This document shows positions 48,787 through 61,139 of a stretch of DNA of 64,000 nucleotides, piece after piece. The DNA is taken from contig JAQGEQ010000331.1 of assembly GCA_034620365.1 (NCBI GenBank), positions 1 to 64,000 on the forward strand, given 5' to 3'. Made by a program: the position numbers and the translations under genes. A model generated the notes under the pieces. That model had not been told where the DNA came from. It was given only the letters and a program-made list of their open reading frames with translations, and did no database searches. The DNA comes from Pegea sp. RAD2-039. Lineage: Eukaryota > Chordata > Thaliacea > Salpida > Salpidae. How positions within the stretch are numbered: the first letter of the stretch is position 1; each line of letters opens with the position of its first letter.

Positions 48787-48859
48787 CGCCCGATGAGGGA
48801 CTTGAACCCGCGACCGTTGGATTAAAAGTCCAACGCTCTACCGACTGAGCTAACCGGGC
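48787..48859 (-). tRNA. tRNA-Lys (TTT), right-arm copy
   Basis: A 73-nt cloverleaf with anticodon TTT. The acceptor stem GCCCGGT/ATCGGGC pairs at all seven positions (one G-T wobble). D-arm, anticodon arm and T-loop are the same as in the left copy. One C-T mismatch in the T-stem is shared. This is the better candidate for the functional gene. TTTT follows downstream on the minus strand. Confidence 0.95.
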
Positions 48860-50651
48860 TTATAAACTAAGAACAGAAATTGATTTTTGATTTTCCCATT
48901 ACTTTATTAGATGTTTGTTAAGTTGTTTAATAATTGTTTAGTAATTTTAAAGTTGTTAAATCATTCTCTTGTTATTTTTAAAGATAATTAAAAAATCTGC
49001 CTGTCTAAAAACGACAGTTGTAAAAGTCATTTGTATTCATAAACTATAAATATCAGCTAATTGAAGTTGATACAAAAAGTTGAGTTTTTATTGAGCTTGT
49101 TAAATGTCAGTTTTAAAAAACCTTTGACCATCAAGCACACACTTAATTGCTAGTTATTTCACTTCTTAATTTAGTTTTGATCTTGACTTGTGCTTTACAT
49201 GAAACTTAAGCCAAATGTTCTTGTGTTGATGATAAAAACTCTTATCAAGATACTATGAGTTTGAAAATATAGATATTAGTATAAACTTGTTAGAAAAACA
49301 CTGAATAACGTGTAAAGTTGTTTGAAAAAGTAATGTTATAACTTTATTTATTATAGAAAAATCTATTTGATTGTGAAATAAAATGACTAACAGTCCATAA
49401 ACTTACAAATCTAAGATTACAATTTTCAGAGACGTTTTAAAAGGAAGTTTATTTTGTAGGTAGCTTCAACTACCAAGTTATCAGAGTCTTATTGATAAGG
49501 TAAATTAACAACTGCTAAACGAAGGTTAGAAACGTTCTAACATTATTTTTTTTTAAAGAAAACTCAACAAAACATTTAGTATAATCTGCTGAATAAGCTT
49601 TCACCTTTAGAAATAGTATATATATATCAAACAGAATAATTTTCTGACTTTGTTTTTCAAACAACTTTCAACAACTAAAATTAATTTGACAATTTCTTTG
49701 AAGAATATCAAATTCTGTAAATTTATAATTAGCACCAGACCTTAAGAAATTTAATTAGATTATAATTAGTTATAATTGGTTAGATTAAAGCTATCAACTC
49801 TAAGAAAGAAGTCTAAGAATTAAATTGAAGTTATTTATTTAAATTTTATGATAAAAGAAGTTTTTTAAATCAATTCAAAATAAAAACCGTAGATACAAAA
49901 TCACAAAAAAATCTTAATCAAGAAAAAATTAATTTATTTCTGAAACATTTTAGAACTTAATATTTAAATTTTTATCAATAACTATTTAGGATCTAGATTT
50001 AAAGCTTGAGATAGTGTAGTAACAATAATATAAGAAATTTATAAAAAATAATGAAACTATTGTATAAGTCTTGAATCATTTATGACTCATTTAGAAGCTT
50101 CAGTACAATATTACATTTATGTTTTCTGTCTTACTATCATTTATATATTTGAAAAATCTAAAATCTAAATATTAAAATAAACATTAAATTTATAATATAT
50201 ACAACACATTGATAATATACAAAGTTGTTTTATTTTTAGGTAGTACACACATATATTGCACAACAATTGATATTACCCTTAAAGTTTATCTTACTTCTTT
50301 CTTACTCAAACTTAAAGTTATATTGAGTTGTCAGAAGAACAAATAATTATCGAATTTTAAAACAAATCTATCGAGAAATCACATTCATTATTTTCAGAAA
50401 TGATTGATAAATAAGATCTCATAGTCCATATTGATCAGACATTAGGAAAGGTTATTTTAGTTTTAGTGGTAGGGGTTTCAGTTTATTGAAAGGTTGAAAC
50501 AACTGTCGATAGCTCTTTTTGTTTAGATTGAAACCTTGATTAAACTCCAAAAAAGTCAAACAGCTTTACTAGTAATTACCATTTATAAATGAACTTTTAT
50601 AAGAATTTGGTTAAACTGTATTGCTTCTAATATTTTGTTAATATTTTTCAG
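48860..50651. other. No gene seen; palindrome right arm
   Basis: AT-rich. 49005-49680 was later copied into the amplified units (about 56120-56770 and 59720-60370). The hybrid 30-bp repeat that marks the missing 1.16 kb is at about 49865-49905. Confidence 0.5.
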
Positions 50652-50719
50652 TAAATGCAGAGAAAACGACATTAGATGATTATATAACATTTAAAGTAAG
50701 TTTTGTTGCACTGATATAA
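50652..50719 (+). pseudogene. Relic of Cys-gene exon, right arm
   Basis: After ATTTTTCAG the plus strand reads NAEKTTLDDYITFKVSFV and stops. It is the inverted partner of 39319-39386 and a decayed relative of the exon at 20298-20392 (NANEMKLDDYIAFKESFI). Confidence 0.6.
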
Positions 50720-51470
50720 GCTACATTTGTTGTAGATTTAATTTATATCTTTAACAAAAATGCAAATAGTAAACTAAATGCAATTAAACATTTTAATTTT
50801 TTTTGATGTTATTAAATCAGCTGAATAAATACGGATTTATTTTGTCAGTTATGAGCTGTGATTGGACGAAATTTTCATCAAAATATTTCAAAGAGATTAG
50901 TTGCTAAGGTATCTGATCTGATCATTAGTAATTTAAAACAATTCAATCTTTTGGAGTTTCTTACACAATCATTGATCTTTTAACAAACTTAAAACCAAAG
51001 TCACAGATCTTTTTTGATAAGTCATCTTAATCTTCTAATTATCGTCTTTTAATCTCCATTTTTTGAATTATATTTGTTCGAAAGACTCATCCAAGTTTTT
51101 TATCGTTAAAGAGCTTAAAATTGTTCAAAAATTTAATTAGAAGATCATCGATCTTTCAAAAAACTTAAATACACGATCTTTTAAATAAGTTATCTTCATC
51201 TCTAATCAACTTCTTCTAATCTTTACCTTTTTGTCTTTATCATTTAGTCTTTAGCACTTAATCTTGCTACTCTAAACTTCATCTCCTAATTATCACCATC
51301 TAATCCTCATTTCTTAGTCCTAATCTTCTAATCCTTATCTTCTAATTTTCAATTTCAAAACTTAATCAATATTCTCCTGTTTGACTTTTCGAGTAAGCAC
51401 AAAAGATAACGAAGCATTGGAATTAGTGTTACTATCTGTATTCAAGTTTGAATCAATATTTCTTTTGATA
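50720..51470. repeat. Degenerate pyrimidine-rich runs
   Basis: Complement of the left-arm purine runs (TCTTCTAATCCTCATC-like words at 51000-51350). The part 50755-51410 was copied into the amplified units and ends at the chimeric junction. Confidence 0.6.
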
Positions 51471-52995
51471 TTAAGACACAGGAAATTCTTCAGCCCTCAC
51501 TTCAGATGAAGATGAGGAAGCTTCATCAGGATCTGCTCCTTTTTTTGAGTCATTTGTTTTCATCATGTTCATTAACTTCTTATTTTCTTTTGATTGTTCA
51601 AAATCCAAATGAAATTCTGTAAAGTATAAATTTGATAAACAGATCCTAATGCAGAAAGACATCAACTCACGTGATGAGGGTTTCTCTTCGGTAATGGTGT
51701 CCAGCTGGGGTGGAAGAGGGACATTTTTAATGTCTGCAGAATCTTCATCCAAATCAATTGTCGACCAGCAGTTGAAAATTTCAACGACATCTTCAGCACT
51801 AAGTTCGAATGATGAAGAAATTTTTTCGATGCTAGAAAATTTATTGGATTCATGTCGATGAAGTAAATACTCCTTCATTAAACTCTGCAAATGTTAAATT
51901 TCATTTTCAATTACAAACTTTTTATTAAAGATTCATACAGACTCCTCATCACCTTCAATCACTAGCATCTAATTTTCTAAAATTTTTTATAAAAATAAGA
52001 ACAGCTGAGTGTTTGAGGCTGAGGAGGTTTCATAAGATAAGGTGCTAATGTGTATAAATTGACTGTTTACTAAATTGTTGAAAACAACATTTGATCTATT
52101 TGCAAAAATTTGTTGGCAGTTGATTCCCAAATATAATACAGTATCAAGAACCAAACATAAAAATAGAAGGACATCATAAGGTTCTAATTGTTTAGAATAG
52201 AAAATTAACTTTGTATAATTTATGAAACTTCTCAAATGCACTAGTGAAAGAAGAAGCCTTGAAACTAAATCAAGTTAAAGTATAGAAAGTTAATCAAAGT
52301 ATAAAAGAAGTTTTAATCATTAACATTTGATTATTTGAATTTATTTCTTAATATACAATTTTGTTAAATTGATAAATTGATGAGATACTGACCGTCTCAA
52401 GTTGACTCTCGTCAATTTTGAAAATCATGTTGTCAGCTCTGATCTTCACACAAAGAACTTCTAAAGCTTTTTGTGAAATTCGAAACAAAGATGATAGTGA
52501 ATTTATAATGTCGCCTTTTAAATATGAATGGTTTTCAATCAAACCAGATAAAACCTGAAAAAAAATTCGTTAACTTCAAAAGCATAGAAAATTGTTATCT
52601 CACTGTTTCAACTCCTTGTTGTCTATTCTTCCAATCAAACCATTTCAGTATGATTTCAGAAGACAAACCAGTTTCCATTTGAAGCTCATCAAATTCTGAA
52701 TTAACCAGCAGATGCTCAGATGCCCAAGATTTTTCAAGAATTTCAGCAACCTTCTTCCTTGAATGCAAGTTCTGGATGTATGATTCTCCTAAAAAAAACA
52801 TTTTAAATTTTTGCTTTTAGGAAATGTTTTGTCACCTATCATTCTCTTCTGGAAAATCTTCAAGTCCTCACCCATATACATCAGATAATGAGGAGCTAGT
52901 CTAGGAGGACATTCTATTGGCCATATATTGGCCAGATTAGCCAACATCAATTCATCTTTTGTATGTTGAATTACATCGGACATTGTTACGCTCAT
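51471..52995 (-). CDS. Protein with three degenerate homeodomain-like segments, right copy
   Basis: Five exons, complement(join(51471..51616, 51671..51884, 52393..52554, 52604..52788, 52836..52995)), 288 residues. Exon lengths are identical to the left copy and all splice sites are kept. It differs from the left copy at only about seven residues (for example Ile151Val, Phe175Tyr, Arg190Lys and Thr to Ala near the C-terminus). The splice into the last exon is settled by comparing copies: a second possible TTTCAG acceptor on the left is absent here, so TTTACAG is used. The helix-3 features are the same: Trp-Phe kept in segment 1, Asn51 replaced in all three. Both copies look functional as proteins; whether they bind DNA is open. 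Confidence 0.7.
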
Positions 52996-53970
52996 CTTAA
53001 TTTTTTATTTAAATTTTACCTCTTAAGATTAAACTAAATTATAAAAAACATTTATTTATATATAAAAATTGTTAAGGAATGATATTTATATAGTAATTAA
53101 TTTGTATTAATTGTTTTAAAATAGTTCTTAGTTAGAATACACTTGAAAGTTTACTAAAATATTTCTTCTAATCAAACATAATGAAAGATAGAATAATATA
53201 ATTATCTTCAGATATTAAAATATTATTTTATAAAAGTTAGTTAAAATTTATAAAAGTTAATGAAATATTTTTTCATGATATAATATATTAAGAAAATACA
53301 TAGAGTGGAAATTTAAATACAAATAAATTAAAACTTTTCACCATAATCATGAATTAAATTAAAATTCTCTAAAATGTTAAATTTTAATTTACAAGCATTT
53401 TCTAAAACATTCAAAGTCAGTGAAACGTCAATTGGGCGAAAGTGACTTGTTAACAATAATCTTCAAAAAGTTTACGAAACATCTTTTGTTTTTTATTGGA
53501 AACTTTAACTTTAAGTATTTTATACAAAATTAAATTCTAAATTAGATCTGCTTATTGAGTTTTACGCAGTTATTTAACTGATAATTATCAATAAATGTGA
53601 TTTTTATAATAATTTAATTTAAGATTTCAACTATACTAACTTAAAGTTTATTTCAGTTTTAAACTGTATCTTTTCAGACTACTGATTTTTTTTTTAGAAA
53701 AATGTGTAGCTGCTTCTAGAGGTTTTTAATAGTTTTAACTGTTCTTTTTTATGTAGCCTTTACAAGAATAAACTACAACCAGGTTAAAAGTCATCTTGTC
53801 ACTTTAAGTCACTTCTCTGATCTCTTATAACTAAATTTCTTTTATGATCTTATAAATGAATTGAAGTATCAATAATAGCCTAAATGCTCTTTTAGTAAAT
53901 ACTTCTTTAAGCTCTTTAGCTCGCAGTCAAATTGATGTAATCGAGATCTAGACATCTTATGTTGGAGGAG
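52996..53970. other. No gene seen; upstream of the right homeodomain-like copy
   Basis: AT-rich, inverted match of 35880-36850. Shared upstream sequence means both gene copies keep the same proximal promoter region. Confidence 0.5.
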
Positions 53971-54786
53971 GTATTTTCAGTTGTTTCTACAGATTTTAGA
54001 GTTTACAACAAGGAAAGTAACCAATAGCTTCATCTGATTTGTATGAAAAGCTCCTTGTTTTTGTATTTTACCTATCAATGTACTCTACCTACCATTCTAT
54101 TTTGGTAGATAAAGTAATTATGTCTAAAGATGTATTTAAAAGTAGTCGAAAAGAAGCCTTTTTTAAAATCTATGTTTAAAATTTAAATTTATTTATTTTA
54201 TTTATTTTATTCATAAATTTAGAAATTAATTTTTTGCAAAAGATCTCTTATAATTATCTACTAGCATAAAACGTGTTTAAACTAAATAATTATTAATTAC
54301 AAATCTAATTTTCCTAATAAAAATTTTACTATATATATTTATTACTACTAAATTCGTTAAAATACTCACTTTGTAATTATACCTAAGACTTTTCAAAACT
54401 AAAAAATTTTATTTTATAAATTTTAATTGTTAATAAAATTATTTAATAAAACAAATATATGTATTTTTAAATGATCTTGCCGTCTCTGATATTACAAGTA
54501 ATCCAACAGAAATTACTTATAGACGTTGAAACAACTGCAAGTTACAACTGAATTATTGCGCAGTTTTCTCATCTCAATCTTCATCCTATTTTTTAATCTT
54601 TGTCTTCATCTTTTGTTACTTTCTGATCCTCATTCTAATCTTTATCTTGATCTTTGGTCACTTTTACATACCATTTTGAACAACGAATTTTCAATATTTT
54701 TGAAAGTAAATTTTAAACAAAGAATTTTCAATATTTTAAAAAATTAAAATTTGAATAATGAATTGTAAGTTATTTTCAAAATTAAA

Positions 54787-54945
54787 CCATACTTAGACAA
54801 ATAATGGTTTGCTGCGTGCGACAACATCACCTATAGACAGTGCGGAACGAGTTTAAGGGCAACAACCTCGTAAGACTAAGATACCCTTAGAAGGGAATTG
54901 TAGTTCATCTCAAACATCAGAAAATCTACTCTGACATTATCTATT
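54787..54945 (+). other. Conserved less AT-rich block (copy 2 of 4)
   Basis: Contains GACAGTGCGGAACGAGTTTA and GATACCCTTAGAAGGGAATT. Nearly identical to copies at 58392 and 61996 and to the inverted copy at 34855-34990. Confidence 0.5.
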
Positions 54946-55913
54946 AAATATACCAGATACATCAGAAATCTTTTATATGTAAAAAACTCTTAAACTTATA
55001 AGAGATTTTTAAACAGTTAAAGTGTTGAAAAAATGAAAAGTTGTTTTGAAAACGATCTAAAAACTAATAAATCATAATTTCAGCAGTTATGCTATTGAAA
55101 TGTTGTTATCTGATAAAAGTATGATGTTTTTGTCAATTTCATTTGTAGCATTAAAATCGCTTACTCGTATCGCAAGAATGAAGTTAATGATGAAAAATTT
55201 AATCAAGTGTGTTATATTTAAAGAATGAAATAAAAACATTTATTCCGTTAGAAGGAAAAGTCGATTTCCTCGTTTTTCAAATTGTTAAAATTAATGAAAT
55301 TAGATTTCAGTCTTAAAAGTAGTCGAAGTCTTGAAATATTATAAAATTATTTTTATACAAGTTTCGTACTTCCAACTGATTTCAAATGGTACAAAAACTA
55401 AAGTTTACGAAATTGATGCGCAGCGCTTCCCAATAGAGCTAAAATGATTATCAAATTAAATCTATATAATTATTTTTGAAATTTTCTCTCAGACAACTTT
55501 TCTTGTTTTTAATTCATAGATTCTTATGCAACGGATATGTAGATTATTTGTAACTGAAAAGAGAATACAGTATTACTTTGTTAGAAGTGTTTTGAATTAA
55601 AATCTTTTAAAAATTGTTAGTTTTTTGTTACTTCAACTTGTTTAGATCTATACATTTTTAAAAATCAAAAGTATAATCTTAAAAGCAATTAATAATATAC
55701 TTCTAGGCCTTATTGATTTGATTCAAGCAAAGAAATGCTTTTCAACAATACATTAAAATCAAAGTGACAAAGATAAAAAATAAAATTATGTATAAATAAA
55801 TTTTCTGTTTTAATTAAAATTGTATTTTGATTTCAATAATTCTATTGATTTATTTAAATAAATGAGCTAAGAAATAAAGCTTTAACCGAAACTTAATACA
55901 AATAAATTTTTTT

Positions 55914-56069
55914 AACGAAACACCTTTTGTGAAAGGGAAGTTTCCAGCCTACAGAAATACAATTTTGACGGAAATCTCTACCACAGAAAAAGGAAATCTA
56001 GTAGCTGGTAGTTTTAGTTATTGGTATAATTTATTTTATTTGGTTTTAATTGTAGGTTTGTTTTTATAG
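55914..56069 (+). other. Open frame with hydrophobic end, copy 1
   Basis: A frame without an ATG reads NETPFVKGKFPAYRNTILTE, an acidic/Thr patch and then a hydrophobic end FYLVLIVGLFL and TAG. It could be a terminal exon with a membrane anchor. Differences from the 63089 copy are mostly amino-acid changing, so conservation of the protein is not shown. Confidence 0.3.
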
Positions 56070-57535
56070 TTAGAAAGTTAATTATTTTCGAAAGTTCTTG
56101 TTGAATTAAATTTTGTTGTTGTTGAAAATCTACATGTCTAAAAAACTTCACTTGTAAGAGTCAGTTGTTTTTATAAACTATAAATATCAGGTAAGTGAAG
56201 TTGATACTATAAGTTTAGATTTTAGTGAGCTTGTTTAATGTCACTTTTAAGAAACCTTCGACTATCAAGCACAAACCTATTTGTTAATTAAGTCAATTCT
56301 TGATTTAGTTTTGATCTGGACTTGTGCTATACATGAAACTTAAGCCAAATAATCTTGTGTTGATGATAAAAAACTCTTATTAAATACTATGAGCTTAAAA
56401 ACATAGATATTAGTGAAAACTTGTTAGAAAAAGTAAAGTTATAGCTTAATTTATTATAGAAACATCTCTCTGAAAGTTAAATAAAATGACTAACAGTCCC
56501 AAAAGTTACAAATATTAGATTACAATTTTCAGAGACCTTTTAAAAGGAAGTTTATTTTGTAGCTTCAATTTTTTGAGTGGTTCAATTTGGTATTAAGTTT
56601 TGCTGATTAAGTAAATTAACAACTGCTAAACAAAGGTTAAAAAGGTTCTAAATTTTTTTTAAAAGAATACTCGACAAAACATTTAGTATAATCGGCTAAA
56701 AATGCTTTCATCTTTTGAAAAAGTATTAATTTATTAAACAGAACAATTTTCTGGCTTTACCTTTTAAAAAAAATGAAAATAGTAAACTAAATGAAATTAA
56801 ACATTTTAATTTTTTTTGATCTTATTAAATCAGCTGAATAAATAAGGATTTATTTTGTTAGTTATGAGCTGTGATTGGACGAAATTTTCATCAAATTATT
56901 TCAAAGAGATTAGTTGCTAAGGTATCTGATCAGATCATTAGTAATTTAAAAATATTTCAATCTTTTCGAGTTTCTTACACAATCATTGATCTTTCAACAA
57001 ACTTAAAACCAAGGTCGCAGATCTTTTTTGATATGTCATCTTAATCATCTAAATATCGTCTTATAATCTCCATCTTTCAAATTATATTCTATCTGATCTT
57101 TGTCATTAATTTTTTTTACAAAATCATCTCCTAAACTGAATTTTCTAATCTTCATCTTCCTAATTTATAATTTTCGAACTCATATCTTCTTAACTTAATC
57201 AGAGATCACTCATCCAAGTTTTTTACCATTAAAGAGCTTAAAATTGTTCAAAAATATCATTAGAAGATCATCGATCTTTCGACAAACTTAAAAACAACGA
57301 TCTTTTAAATATGTTATCTTAATCATGTAATCAACTTCTTCTATTCTTTATTTTTTTGTCTCTATCATTTATTGCTTAGCACCTAATCTTAAGTTTCTAA
57401 ACTTTATCTTCTAATTATCACCATCTAATCCTCATCTTCTAATCCTTATGTTCTAAGTTTCATTTTCAAAACATAATCAATATTCTCCTGTTTGACTTTT
57501 CGAGTAAGAACAAAAGATAACGAAGCGAAGAGGAA

Positions 57536-60500
57536 GTATTTTCAGTTGTTTCTACAGATTTTAGAGTTTACAACAAGGAAAGTAACAAATGGCTTCATCT
57601 GATTTGTATGAAAAGCTCCTTGTTTTTGTCTTTTACCTATCCATGTACTCTACCTACCATTTTATTTTGGTAGATAAAGCAATTATGTCTAAAGATGTAT
57701 TTAATTGTTGTCGAAAAGAAGCCTTTTTTAAAATCTTTGTTTAAAATTTAAATTTATTTATTTTATTTATTTTATTCATAAATTTAAAAATTAATTTTTT
57801 GCAAAAGATCTCTTATAATTATCTACTAGTATAAAACGTGTTTAAACTAAATAATTATTAATTACAAATCTAATTTTCCTAATAAAATTTTTACTATGTA
57901 TATTTATTACTACTAAATTCGTTAAAATACTCACTTTGTAATTATACCTAAGACTTTTAAAAACTAAAAAATTTTATTTTATAAATCTTAATTGTTAATA
58001 AAACTATTTAATAAAACAAATATATGTATTTTTAAATGATCTTGCCGTCTCTGATATTACAAGTAATCCAACAGAAATTACTTATAGACGTTAAACCAAA
58101 TGCAAGTTACAACTGAATTATTGCGCAGTTTTCTCATCTCAATCTTCATCCTATCTTTTTAATCTGTGTCATCATCTTTTGTTACTTTCTAATACTCATT
58201 CTAATCTTTATCCTGATCTTTGGTCACTTTTACATAAAATTTTGAACAACGAATTGTGAACAATTTTTGAAAGTAAATTTTAAACACTACATCTTGAATA
58301 TTTGTTTAATTGGCATTTTGAGTAATGAATTTTTAATATTTTTAAAAATTAAAATTTGAATAATGAATTGTAAGTTATTTTCAAAACTAAACCATACTTA
58401 GACAAATAATGGTTTGCTACGTGCGACAACATCACCTATAGACAGTGCGGAACGAGTTTAAGGGCAACAACCTCGTAAGACTAAGATACCCTTAGAAGGG
58501 AATTGTAGTTCATCTCAAACATCAGAAAGTCTACTCTGACATCATCCATTAAATATACCAGATACATCAGAAATCTTTTATATGTAAAAACTTTGAAACT
58601 TATAATAGATTTTTAAACAGTTAAAGTGTTGAAAAAATGAAAAGTTGTTTTGAAAACGATTTAAAAACTAATAAATCATAATTTCAGTAGTTATGCTATT
58701 GAATTGTTGTTTTCTGATAAAAGTATGATGTTTTTGTCAATTTGATTTGTAGCATTAAAATCGCTTACTCGTATCGCAAGAATGAAGTTAATGATGAAAG
58801 ATTTAATCAAGTGTGTTATATTTAAAGAATAAAATAAAAACATTTATTCCGTTAGAAGGAAAAGTCGATTTCCTCGTTTTTCAAATTGTTAAAATTAATG
58901 AAATTAGATTTCAGTCTTAAAAGTAGTCGAAGTCTTGAAATATTATAAAATTATTTTTATACAAGTTTCGTACTTCCAACTGATTTCAAATGGTACAAAA
59001 ACTAAAGTTTACGAAATTGATGCGCAGCGCTTCCCAATAGAGCTAAAATGATTATCAAATTAAATCTATATAATTATTTTTGAAATCTTCTCTCAGACAA
59101 CTTTTCTTGTTTTTAATTCATAGATTCTTATGCAACGGATATGTAGATTATTTGTAACTGAAAAGAGAAAACAGTATTACTTTGATAGAAGTGTTTTGAG
59201 TTAAAAACTTTAAAAAATTGTTAGTTTTTTGTTACTTCAACTTGTTTAGATCTATACATTTTTAAAAATCAAAAGTATAATCTTAAAAGCAATTAATAAT
59301 TTACTTCTAGGCCTTATTGATTTGATTCAAGCAAAGAAATGCTTTTCAACAATACATTAAAATCAAAGTGACAAAGATAAAAAATAAAATTATGTATAAA
59401 TAAATTTTCTGTTTTAATTAAAATTGTATTTTGATTTCAATAATTCTATTGATTTATTTAAATAAATGAGCTAAGAAATAAAGCTTTAACCGAAACTTAA
59501 TACAAATAAATTTTTTTAACGAAACACCTTTTGTGAAAGGGAAGTTTCCAGCCTACAGAAATACAATTTTGACGGAAATCTCTACCACAGAAAAAGGAAA
59601 TCTAGTAGCTGGTAGTTTTAGTTATTGGTATAATTTATTTTATTTGGTTTTAATTGTAGGTTTGTTTTTATAGTTAGAAAGTTAATTATTTTCGAAAGTT
59701 CTTGTTGAATTAAATTTTGTTGTTGTTGAAAATCTACATGTCTAAAAAACTTCACTTGTAAGAGTCAGTTGTTTTTATAAACTATAAATATCAGGTAAGT
59801 GAAGTTGATACTATAAGTTTAGATTTTAGTGAGCTTGTTTAATGTCACTTTTAAGAAACCTTCGACTATCAAGCACAAACCTATTTGTTAATTAAGTCAA
59901 TTCTTGATTTAGTTTTGATCTGGACTTGTGCTATACATGAAACTTAAGCCAAATAATCTTGTGTTGATGATAAAAAACTCTTATTAAATACTATGAGCTT
60001 AAAAACATAGATATTAGTGAAAACTTGTTAGAAAAAGTAAAGTTATAGCTTAATTTATTATAGAAACATCTCTCTGAAAGTTAAATAAAATGACTAACAG
60101 TCCCAAAAGTTACAAATATTAGATTACAATTTTCAGAGACCTTTTAAAAGGAAGTTTATTTTGTAGCTTCAATTTTTTGAGTGGTTCAATTTGGTATTAA
60201 GTTTTGCTGATTAAGTAAATTAACAACTGCTAAACAAAGGTTAAAAAGGTTCTAAATTTTTTTTAAAAGAATACTCGACAAAACATTTAGTATAATCGGC
60301 TAAAAATGCTTTCATCTTTTGAAAAAGTATTAATTTATTAAACAGAACAATTTTCTGGCTTTACCTTTTAAAAAAAATGAAAATAGTAAACTAAATGAAA
60401 TTAAACATTTTAATTTTTTTTGATCTTATTAAATCAGCTGAATAAATAAGGATTTATTTTGTTAGTTATGAGCTGTGATTGGACGAAATTTTCATCAAAT

Positions 60501-61139
60501 TATTTCAAAGAGATTAGTTGCTAAGGTATCTGATCAGATCATTAGTAATTTAAAAATATTTCAATCTTTTCGAGTTTCTTACACAATCATTGATCTTTCA
60601 ACAAACTTAAAACCAAGGTCGCAGATCTTTTTTGATATGTCATCTTAATCATCTAAATATCGTCTTATAATCTCCATCTTTCAAATTATATTCTATCTGA
60701 TCTTTGTCATTAATTTTTTTTACAAAATCATCTCCTAAACTGAATTTTCTAATCTTCATCTTCCTAATTTATAATTTTCGAACTCATATCTTCTTAACTT
60801 AATCAGAGATCACTCATCCAAGTTTTTTACCATTAAAGAGCTTAAAATTGTTCAAAAATATCATTAGAAGATCATCGATCTTTCGACAAACTTAAAAACA
60901 ACGATCTTTTAAATATGTTATCTTAATCATGTAATCAACTTCTACTATTCTTTATTTTTTTGTCTCTATCATTTATTGCTTAGCACCTAATCTTAAGTTT
61001 CTAAACTTTATCTTCTAATTATCACCATCTAATTCTCATCTTCTAATCCTTATGTTCTAAGTTTCATTTTCAAAACATAATCAATATTCTCCTGTTTGAC
61101 TTTTCGAGTAAGAACAAAAGATAACGAATCGAAGAGGAG
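57536..61139 (+). repeat. Amplified unit 2 (3604 bp)
   Basis: Near-identical to unit 1 in content and order. Includes conserved block copy 3 (58392-58560) and a second copy of the hydrophobic-end frame (59518-59673). The similarity between units is clearly higher than between the palindrome arms, so amplification is younger than the inversion duplication. Confidence 0.9.

Larger units (their letters stand above)
53971..57535 (+). repeat. Amplified unit 1 (3565 bp)
   Basis: Starts GTATTTTCAGTTGTTTCTAC. First part (to about 56100) is outer-arm sequence matching 33.7-35.9 kb inverted. The second part is a copy of inner-arm pieces 49005-49680 and 50755-51410. It ends at a junction where AACGAAGC runs into AGAGGAAGTATT. 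Thus each unit joins two regions that are several kb apart in the arm. It lacks about 40 bp present in units 2 and 3 near 54720. Confidence 0.9.
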
